Origin: Bacillus litorisediminis
GTDB lineage: Bacteria; Bacillota; Bacilli; Bacillales; JC228
Assembly (NCBI RefSeq): GCF_022808645.1
Contig: NZ_JAKZKT010000013.1
Span: forward strand, 1-64,000
Length of the DNA: 64,000 bases
Direction of reading: 5' to 3'
Positions 40,644 through 49,000 of the stretch are shown one piece after another. Below the pieces are notes generated by a model, which saw only the letters and a list, made by a program, of their open reading frames with translations, had not been told where the DNA came from and ran no database searches. Numbering within the stretch: the stretch's first letter is position 1; each line of letters starts with the position of its first letter. A program made the translations under genes and the position numbers.

Positions 40644-41626
40644 CATATTCCACCTTCTGTTTGCTTTTTAATAAACATCAATTTCTTTTCATCATGGAAG
40701 GAATTCATTTCATGTGTGAATTGCGGGTATACTTCGATTTTCTTATCAAGAGCTGCTAAGTGGTTGTATGCTGCAAAAACAGTCGAAGGAGGTGTAGCGG
40801 CGTCCTCTAATCCGATTGCCATCAAAATCGGACAGTGAATCCATCCGCAAAAATGAACAGTATCGATATACCCTAATGTCTTCATTACGTTCTTAAAAGT
40901 TTCGTATTGAGGATCATTCCATTTAAAATAATTTACAATTTCCATATAAGGGCCAGACAGTGCTACTTCAATTGCCCGTTCGAAGTGAGTGATAAATGGC
41001 CAATCAGACACCACAAAGTCGATGGCCCCATCTAACCCTGCTGCACTAAGTGCGATCCCCCCGCCTTGTGAAGAGCCCATGACCCCTAACTTGGTTGCTT
41101 TTACAGGAGCAGCCTCAGACCTCATCCACTTTAATTGGCATAGGATATCCCGATACACATTCGTATAGTAATAGGAATTTGGATCGTCAATCCCGCGCAG
41201 CATCCAGCCAGGGATTCTGCTTCCTTTTTTATAAATTCCATAGTCCGGCGAACTTCCTTGCCCTCGAACATCAAACGCAATAACAGAAACACCTAAGGAG
41301 ACCCATTTCAAATAATCGATCGCTAAGCCACAGCTCCCTGTATACCCATGAAAATGAAGAATGACCGGTCCTTCATTCACTTGTTTCGGTTTGACTAAAA
41401 TCCCTGTCAGTGGAGTCTGATCCCAGCTTTCCAGCCGCAAATCGGCTACAGTTATATCAGGAGTCGGATAGTCTCTCCATTCTACGCTTACTCGTGGGAG
41501 TTCCAGTTTTTCAATTCGGGTTTTTTGTTCCTGCCAAAATCGTTCAAAGTCATCTGGCTTATTGTTAAGCTCAGGTTTATACTCCCATAATGCTTTGAGC
41601 GGAAAATCCCCAACATGTCTTCCCAT
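40643..41626 (-). CDS. Acetylxylan esterase / cephalosporin-C deacetylase-like hydrolase (CE7)
   Basis: A 327-aa alpha/beta hydrolase of the CE7 type. The triad is S186 in GSSQGG, D275 in GLEDAATPPS and H305 in FTHE; the RGQG motif at 121-124 is also a family hallmark. CE7 enzymes are cytoplasmic and remove acetyl groups from short imported xylo-oligosaccharides or other acetylated small molecules, which suggests that the substrate of this locus arrives acetylated. It overlaps the isomerase gene downstream. Confidence 0.92.
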   Translation of the reverse strand: MGRHVGDFPLKALWEYKPELNNKPDDFERFWQEQKTRIEKLELPRVSVEWRDYPTPDITVADLRLESWDQTPLTGILVKPKQVNEGPVILHFHGYTGSCGLAIDYLKWVSLGVSVIAFDVRGQGSSPDYGIYKKGSRIPGWMLRGIDDPNSYYYTNVYRDILCQLKWMRSEAAPVKATKLGVMGSSQGGGIALSAAGLDGAIDFVVSDWPFITHFERAIEVALSGPYMEIVNYFKWNDPQYETFKNVMKTLGYIDTVHFCGWIHCPILMAIGLEDAATPPSTVFAAYNHLAALDKKIEVYPQFTHEMNSFHDEKKLMFIKKQTEGGI

Positions 41627-41645
41627 TGCTACTCATCACACCCAT

Positions 41646-43193
41646 TTATAAATAAAATTCTCTCGGCCATTCAAGCTCAAATCCGTCTTGCCGCAAAACG
41701 TTTTGAAACGCTTTAAGTAAAGTTTTATTTTTTCGGACAGACTTAGGATCCGTTTGATTTTTCAAACAAAACGCCACTAAAGCCCCGCATGCTTCTCCAA
41801 TATTCCATTCGGTCGGATGCAGCCGGTAGCATCCATTCGTAATATGAGTAGTGCCAATGTTTTTGCAGCCGGCTAATACGTTATCGACATCCTTTGGAAT
41901 CAATGCTCCAAGCGGAATATGATAAGGTAAAGCTTTAACATCCACATAAGATCGCCCCGTCATACTTGGATGGAGATCAATGCTGTATGAACCTATTCCG
42001 ATTCTGTCCTCGTAGAGCTTTCCTGTTTTTCCTTCATTAAATTCTGGCGATACATCCTGTTCGACAATGGTGTATTCTGCTTTAATTCGTCTGGATTCGC
42101 GGATATATGGCGCTTTCGCTAATCCATCATCTGTTTCGAAAATGTCAGTCCTGAGCTTTAACCCAGGATAGCCTTTTTTTCCATCAGGCCGCGGTGCCTC
42201 AGTCTGCAGCCAATAAAGCAGGGAAAGACTAAGCTGCTTTGCTTGATAGATATTCTTTTTCTTTTCGTTTTTCGGTACATCATAAATATTGCCTAAAAAG
42301 TAATCGTTTTGCGGCCAGTTCATTAAGGTGATATCTCCTGTTGGAATAGGGGAAAGAAATTGTTTTTGATCATAGATGCGGCGGTATTCCCATAAAGAAA
42401 AACCGGATTCCTCAGGGAATAGTGTGTATCGTCGTGTTTCTAATGTGATAGGGTTTGGTGCATAAAAGCTAAGTAATTTATCTGGCCAAATCGGCGGATG
42501 GAAGGTTTTCCAGAAGTTATACATTCCTGGTTTTGGAATCACATGACTCTCATTTTCCCGATACTCCATCGCCAAAACAAAGGTAAAAGCTTGAATATCA
42601 TTTGGATCTGGAATATCTAAGGCATGAGGCTCACCTGTATCTGCTTTTGCCTCAGCTCCGGTAACATAGTCCATTTCCGCTAAGGGAAGAACCTCCCCTG
42701 TTTCGGTTGCATCGATGAAGTAGGAAGCCCTAAGAGGCTGATGACTGTTATCAAAATAGACTTCATGAACCTTCTTTCCTTTTCGCTTCACTCCGGTAAG
42801 ACTGGTGTTCCGCTTCAAAACCAATTGATTAGTTAACAGATAGGGCATCAGCATTTCCTGTAAAACATGGACAGAAACTCGCGGGTCATGACAAATTTTA
42901 CTGACCCATCCGTTTCCCGGATTGATGGGGTGGTTTGGCGTTTCAAACTTCATCGTCCTATGATAGGTCTCTCTTACTCTATTGCGGTAATCGCGGTATC
43001 TGCGGGTACAGCCAAATTCCTCAATCCATGGGTGCTCATCTGGAGGAACCCCCTGCACAGTAACCTGTCCGCCAACCCAGTCTGTTTCCTCTGTTAGAAT
43101 GACACGCAAGCCATGGTCACAAGCTGCTAATGCTGCTGCAATCCCGCCAAGTCCACCTCCTACTATGATAAGATCAGCATCTAAGCGATTCAT
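41646..43193 (-). CDS. FAD-dependent oxidoreductase (FAD_oxidored family)
   Basis: A 515-aa flavoprotein with N-terminal dinucleotide motif LIIVGGGLGGIAAALAA, then GGQVTVQGVPPDEH, and a C-terminal segment with GCKNIGTTHITNGCYRLHPTEW typical of this group. Members are frequent in glycan and uronic acid utilisation loci, with few characterised reactions. The ATG at 43193 overlaps the stop of the upstream Gfo/Idh gene (TGATG). Confidence 0.88.
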   Translation of the reverse strand: MNRLDADLIIVGGGLGGIAAALAACDHGLRVILTEETDWVGGQVTVQGVPPDEHPWIEEFGCTRRYRDYRNRVRETYHRTMKFETPNHPINPGNGWVSKICHDPRVSVHVLQEMLMPYLLTNQLVLKRNTSLTGVKRKGKKVHEVYFDNSHQPLRASYFIDATETGEVLPLAEMDYVTGAEAKADTGEPHALDIPDPNDIQAFTFVLAMEYRENESHVIPKPGMYNFWKTFHPPIWPDKLLSFYAPNPITLETRRYTLFPEESGFSLWEYRRIYDQKQFLSPIPTGDITLMNWPQNDYFLGNIYDVPKNEKKKNIYQAKQLSLSLLYWLQTEAPRPDGKKGYPGLKLRTDIFETDDGLAKAPYIRESRRIKAEYTIVEQDVSPEFNEGKTGKLYEDRIGIGSYSIDLHPSMTGRSYVDVKALPYHIPLGALIPKDVDNVLAGCKNIGTTHITNGCYRLHPTEWNIGEACGALVAFCLKNQTDPKSVRKNKTLLKAFQNVLRQDGFELEWPREFYL

Positions 43194-44245
43194 CAAAGAT
43201 AGACTTCCTTTCCTTTTTCGGCAGATTCATAGACAGCCCGGAGCATTTTCATCACTTCGACCCCATCTGCAACTGGGGCAAGAGGCTGTTTACCCTCTAG
43301 ACAGCATTCAACAAAGTGATGAATCTCATTATGGAAGGCTTTATTGAAGTCAAAGGTTAGACTGTCAATTTGAGGCGTAACATTTAAAATCGTATTATAC
43401 TTCTCCGTTACCAGTGCCAGCTCTGGTTCGATTTCCGCTCCGCCTTTATCTCCATATAACTTTACAAAGAGTTCATCCTTTTTGGCTTGGAGCGTAAAAC
43501 TGACATCAACGATTAAGGAAGCCCCATTTTCAAAGCGGATCATCGCATTTGTTAAATCCTCTACATCATTCAATTCAGGGTTGTAGTCCGCAGCTTTGTA
43601 GAAGGACAAATTCTTAATATTCTTTCGGTTCCCTAATTTTTTATACGTATTGCCGCTAACGGAAACAGGACGCGGTTTGCCCATTAAGTACCAGCAAATA
43701 TCGATCATATGCACACCTAAATCAATTAACGGCCCGCCGCCTGATTTAGAGAGGTCACTGAACCATCCGCCCGGATTCCCTAACCTTCTTAGGCAAGAAG
43801 CTTTCGCATAATAAATTTCTCCAAGATCCCCTTGATCAATAAAGGTTTTTAAGAGCTTCGCGTTGTCACCATGGCGACGTACGAAACCGACCTGCAGGAT
43901 TTTTCCGCTTCGTTGAACGGCATCCTGAACGGCCATCGCTTCGTCAACACTCACACACAAAGGTTTTTCAACCAACACATGCTTCCCCGCCTCCAAAGCA
44001 GCAATTGCGATCTCAGCATGTGAATGATTCCATGTACATATACTGACGGCATCAATCTCTTCATTTTTTAATAATTCTCTGTAGTCACGATATAACTGGC
44101 TTACACCGTATTGAGCTCCTTTTTCTTCAAGCCGCTTTTCATTAATATCGCAAAATGCGACTAATTCTGCTTGCTGATTCGCTAAATAAGGTTCAATATG
44201 GTATTTCGAAATTGAACCTACTCCAATTACGCCAACTTTTAGCAT
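43193..44245 (-). CDS. Gfo/Idh/MocA-family oxidoreductase (2)
   Basis: A 350-aa dehydrogenase with a classical Rossmann start (VGVIGVGSISKYH), the motif VEKPL near residue 95 and GGPLIDLGVHMIDICWYLMGKP with the probable catalytic histidine. It is about 40% similar by eye to the next gene upstream, so the two may be paralogues acting on related sugars. The ATG has GGGGGAG 6 nt upstream. Confidence 0.92.
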   Translation of the reverse strand: MLKVGVIGVGSISKYHIEPYLANQQAELVAFCDINEKRLEEKGAQYGVSQLYRDYRELLKNEEIDAVSICTWNHSHAEIAIAALEAGKHVLVEKPLCVSVDEAMAVQDAVQRSGKILQVGFVRRHGDNAKLLKTFIDQGDLGEIYYAKASCLRRLGNPGGWFSDLSKSGGGPLIDLGVHMIDICWYLMGKPRPVSVSGNTYKKLGNRKNIKNLSFYKAADYNPELNDVEDLTNAMIRFENGASLIVDVSFTLQAKKDELFVKLYGDKGGAEIEPELALVTEKYNTILNVTPQIDSLTFDFNKAFHNEIHHFVECCLEGKQPLAPVADGVEVMKMLRAVYESAEKGKEVYL

Positions 44246-44265
44246 GTTAACTCCCCCTTGATTAA

Positions 44266-45318
44266 TTAAAGAATAACTTCCTTCTGTTTTTCCGAAGATT
44301 CGTAGATGGCAAGAAGCATTTTTAACACTTCATATCCATCTTCACCCGTAATCAATGGCTTCGCTTTTGTGCGGATACACTCAATAAAATGATGCATTTC
44401 ATCTTTAAAAATTTGATTTTCCTGAAAAATTGGGGTGGTCTTGCCTAATACCCCGTTTTCTTCTTTAAAAATGGCAAGCGGAGATAACGTTGCCCCGCCC
44501 TTATCCCCGAAAATATCAATGGATATCGCTTCATTTTGATCACCATTAATTGCCCAAGAAATTTCAAGGGATAAAACGGCTCCATTTTCAAAACGAATCC
44601 ATGCTGCGCCAAAATCCTCTACATCAAATACATGATTGGCATTTAAGCTCTTATTCTTTGATTCCCAGCTTGATACAAACTTAGTTTGATAGTCTCCCAG
44701 ACCTGATAGGGTTTTTCCTGTAATCGAATGTGCCTTTGGCTGTCCCATCAGCCACCAGGCTAAATCAAGGACATGGACACCTATATCCATCATCGCCCCG
44801 CCGCCAGCAAGAGCTTTATTTGTAAACCAGCCCTTTGGAGTTCCGCGACGTCTAAATAATGTTGCTTTTACATAATAGACATTCCCGAACGTATTCTGCT
44901 CGGCATATTCCTTTAAAACCTGGACGTCTCTGCGAAAACGGTGGGGCATCCCGACCATTGTAATCACATTATTTTTCCTGGCAACCTCAAGGAACTCTTC
45001 TACCTCGCTTACATCTGTGCCGATTGGTTTTTCCACAAAAACATGAATTCCGTGCTCCGCCGCCCTTTTGGCAATCGGCATGTGCGTCTGATTTGGTGTT
45101 GAGATAATTACGGCATCAACTTGAATGGACGCAATTAATTCATCGATACTGGAAAAATAATGGCGAACACCGTGAGCTTCTGCTAATTTCTTGGCACGCT
45201 CGAGATTGACATCTACAATTGCTTCAATTGATACATCTGGATGCTCTTTTACATACACTAAATGGGTGGACTCTGCAATCGCTCCCACTCCAATGAGAGC
45301 CACTTTAAGAAGTTCCAT
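44266..45318 (-). CDS. Gfo/Idh/MocA-family oxidoreductase (3)
   Basis: A 350-aa dehydrogenase with VALIGVGAIAEST, FVEKPIG and GGGAMMDIGVHVLDLAWWLMGQP. I chose the ATG at 45318 (MELLKV), which has AAAGGTG upstream; a GTG four codons earlier overlaps that site. It is the first gene of the second leftward transcription unit and is preceded by a possible promoter with a palindrome (45369-45397) and by the 193-bp repeat array. Confidence 0.92.
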   Translation of the reverse strand: MELLKVALIGVGAIAESTHLVYVKEHPDVSIEAIVDVNLERAKKLAEAHGVRHYFSSIDELIASIQVDAVIISTPNQTHMPIAKRAAEHGIHVFVEKPIGTDVSEVEEFLEVARKNNVITMVGMPHRFRRDVQVLKEYAEQNTFGNVYYVKATLFRRRGTPKGWFTNKALAGGGAMMDIGVHVLDLAWWLMGQPKAHSITGKTLSGLGDYQTKFVSSWESKNKSLNANHVFDVEDFGAAWIRFENGAVLSLEISWAINGDQNEAISIDIFGDKGGATLSPLAIFKEENGVLGKTTPIFQENQIFKDEMHHFIECIRTKAKPLITGEDGYEVLKMLLAIYESSEKQKEVIL

Positions 45319-45368
45319 TTTAATCAGCACCTTTTTTGTAAAGTAAGAAACTTATCTTTCGCAGGTTG

Positions 45369-45397
45369 AATTAAGTAAGGTTGACCCGCGGGTTCAA
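45369..45397 (-). promoter_or_regulatory. Candidate promoter with palindromic operator for the 45318-38112 operon
   Basis: TTGACCCGCGGGTTCAA (45381-45397) is a near-perfect palindrome. On the minus strand TTGAAC is followed after 17 bp by the weak -10 TTAATT. If used, the palindrome would cover the -35 and spacer. Confidence 0.4.
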
Positions 45398-45479
45398 TTC
45401 GATTTTACTGTGATGATTTTGTTTACGGACATACGTTCCGAAATGTTTGCCAAAAACCGTGTTTTAGAATTTGAATGGA

Positions 45480-46005
45480 CATACGTTCCGATACCCTGAA
45501 AATTTACGATTGTTTATTCGTGAAAATTGATTTTGTACGAATAGCGGAATCAGAATCCGCTTCAGCCCTTAAAGTGCAGGTTTTCGTTCTGATAACGGAA
45601 TGAGGATCCGCTAAACTTATCTAATGGTTCCTCATTCCGCTATTTATTCAAAAATCCTGGTTTGAAGCTTGGTTTCGGTTCCTCGTTCCGTTATTTGCGC
45701 TTTTTTTCGTCAAATTTGATTGATTTTGTACGAATAGCGGAATCAGAATCCGCTTCAGCCCTTTTAAGTGCGGGTTTTCGTTCTGATAACGGAATGAGGA
45801 TCCGCGAAACTTATCTAATGGTTCCTCATTCCGCTATTTATTCAAAAATCCTGGTTTGAAGCTTGGTTTCGGTTCCTCGTTCCGTTATTTGCGCTTTTTT
45901 TCGTCAAATTTGATTGATTTTGTACGAATAGCGGAATCAGAATCCGCTTCATTCCTTAAAGTTCAGGTTTTCGTTCTGATAACGGAATAAGGATCCGCTA
46001 AAGTT
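45480..46005 (+). repeat. Tandem ~193-bp repeats with a palindrome, array 2
   Basis: Units start at 45593, 45787 and 45980 (periods 194 and 193 bp) with the same TAACGGAATGAGGATCC palindrome and GAATAGCGGAATCAGAATCC block as array 1, in the same orientation. The array separates the gene of the giant fusion protein from the Gfo/Idh operon. The 690-bp gap from 45331 to 46020 holds no gene I can support. Confidence 0.9.
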
Positions 46006-46020
46006 GGCTAAGAAACGTCC

Positions 46021-49000
46021 TTATTCAGCTGTTTCTGCCATGGTAAACAGATAAACATCGTCATAATAGGCAGTTGTTACCCATGCATTCGAACTGGATA
46101 GTAAGATCCGAATATATCTTGCATTGGCTGGAGCTACACTAGTAAACTCCTTTTGTATCCAGCTTCCTCTTGGTGCTTCGAAGGTAATTCCTAAACCGCT
46201 TGTAATCGGAATTTCCTGTCGGTTTTCGTCATAGTACCTTACCTGAAATAAGGTTCGGCTGCTTGAAAATGGCGAGCCCGTATCGGGGTTAATTGGAGGA
46301 TTTCCTAAAAATACACTTGCACCAGCTGTATACTCCTTTCCAGGCTCTACTTCGATCAAATCTGACTGCAATGCTGTATAAGCACTTGTAGTAGCGTCTA
46401 TTAATTTGATACTTCTATTGCCTGATAACGACTGTTCTTCAGACGAAGAAATCGAAGTATATCCTGCCTTTTCAGCTCTAATCGACCAGCCTGGAATCGT
46501 TCCGTCTGGCAATATAGTCTCAAAGTCATGATTCACAATAGGCAAGTAGGTTTTGACAGGTTCTTGAGAAATAGAAACGACGACTGGCACCTCACAAGAT
46601 TGACCATTGAATTCAGCTATGATTGTTGCTTCCCCTTCATTCATACCTCTGACGATGTTTCCATCCATCGCGACAATGCCTTCAGGATTGGAAGATAACG
46701 CAGCGGAATGAGAAACATCAATAACTATTGGTCCATAGATAGCCGAAATCTTAAGCTCTTTTTCAGCGCCAACGATCAATTCAATTCTTTCGGGATCTGC
46801 TTCTAAACTGGTTAGACCATAAACGTTAACAGTTGGGAGAGCAACTGGTGTACCATAACCAACTCCCTCTTTATATACAAACACCTGGTATTGATGAGCT
46901 CCTTCAGACGGTGCTGGGATTACCAATGTTACCTGCTCATCGCCCTGACCCGTTCCGGCTGCAACAATGACATCTCCCTCTCTTACTTCAATCAGAGCAT
47001 CTTGATTAGCTCTTACCATAAGTTTTAAATCAGAGCCAAAAATGAGATCCTTACTTTCTACAGCCATCACTTCTATCCCAGGTAATTCTCTTGGATCTAC
47101 AACCGTATATATGTAGGCGTCATCATAATATTCTGCCGTCATCCATCCATAGTAGCCGTTTAAAATCAGTCTTGCATATTTTGCGTGTTCCGGTGCCGTG
47201 CTTGTAATCTTTACATGAAACCACTCTTCAATAGGAATCCGGAGTTTATCATTTGTGATTTCAACGGCTTCTACTTCCTCTCCGTATTCATCAAAGTAAC
47301 GAATTTGGAAAAATGACTGGCTGTTTGCAGTCGGTAAATCGTTTGGCTCATCATTGCTTTTACCGCTAATAAAGATATCAACACCAGCTGTGTATATCCG
47401 ACCTGTTTCAATTCTAATGAAATCCGACTGATATTCAGTTTTTCCATTTGTCGTTTCATCAACCAATTTCAAGCTTCTTTGACCTGAACGAGCTTTTTCA
47501 GTTGTAGAGAAAGATGAATCCCTCTGTTTTCCTTTGAAAAGCGACCATCCATCTATTTCGCCTGATTCATCAACTTGTTCAAAACTATTATTTATAACTT
47601 TTAAATATGATTGGACAGGCTCCGGAATTTTAACTTTCACTTCCTGCATCGGCAAGGAAATGCCCATATATGTACCAGAAAAAGTAACGATCCCTGGCTG
47701 CCTTGGAATAATTTTTCCGTCTTCGACAATCGCTATTTCCGGATTAGAACTTTCTATTTTAGCTATTTTCGATACATTTACAGTCCAGCCGTACATCTCC
47801 GCCTCAACACGAATTTCCGCCGGGGTATCCACAATCAGCACCTCTGGAATAATCCAAGTCAGATTGTTTGGCTGTTCGGCTGGTCTTTTCAGTACCTTCG
47901 TAGCTTGGGCAAAATAAATATCGTTTTTCTTATTTAGAGCAAATATCGAAACATCTTCGGCAATGATGTTACTTTCCATGGTATTAGGTTCTATGACGGT
48001 TAGTGTTCCTCCTGCATTTGTATAGAGGAGTCCATCTATTCCCCAATATTGTTTAACCGGTCTCCAGCGCCCATAGTTTGTAATCTCAGGGTACACATTT
48101 TTCGATTTCACGATTTCATACGTCTGCGGATTAAAAGCAAAAACATAGCCATTTGCGGCTCCCCAGATCAGCCCATCTGGACCAACTGTTAATCCGCTGA
48201 TCATTGGTACAGTCTCATTTAATCCATCTAAGCCAAGATCCCATTCCCGAGTCTTTGTTTTTGTTACAGGGTCCCAGGCAAATAGTTTGGCTTTTATGGC
48301 GATTGGGTCTGAACCTAAACCGCCATGGATCGTCGTTGATCCATAAATCATTCCATCCTTATAAACCAAACCTGCTATACTTTGATTTTCTACAATGTTT
48401 CGGTAAACTTCAAAAACGGGCTGATTGGCATCCTTCGATGCCTCTGGGTCATAGACCGTTAAAGCCCCGCCATGTTCGGAGTAGCCAGGAATAGTCCCGA
48501 TTAATAATTTCCCCGCTCCCTCTTGCAGAACAAATGGGCGGTCTTGTTCATGACCAATTTCAAAGAGCAAGGCTGGGCCAGATTCGGGGATATTATGATT
48601 TGTATCCCAGCCAACGATTTCGGCTTTTGGATATAAACCAAAATAAAGAGTATCCTCAACGCTTCCCATTCCTTCCGCCTGCCCTAATTTATATAAGGAT
48701 AAGTGATCCTGTTTTTCCGGATCATAGACCGCCCCCTCTGTCCCCATATAGCTGCTGATATAAATTTTTCCATCCGGTCCCGTTTCCATTGCCTGCAAAT
48801 TCAGCGGCTGCCCATCTACCAGCGGAGGCAAAACAACACGTTTTTGAATCCGCGGGTCAGATAGAACAATTTTTCCGTCAAACGAGATTGTGACCATAGC
48901 CAGCCCTTCAAATTCAGTCTGATTCTGTACATCCATCCATTGACTATTGCGAATCGAACCATCAAAAGGCATCGCAATTCTTTCTTCCAATGTCTCTATG

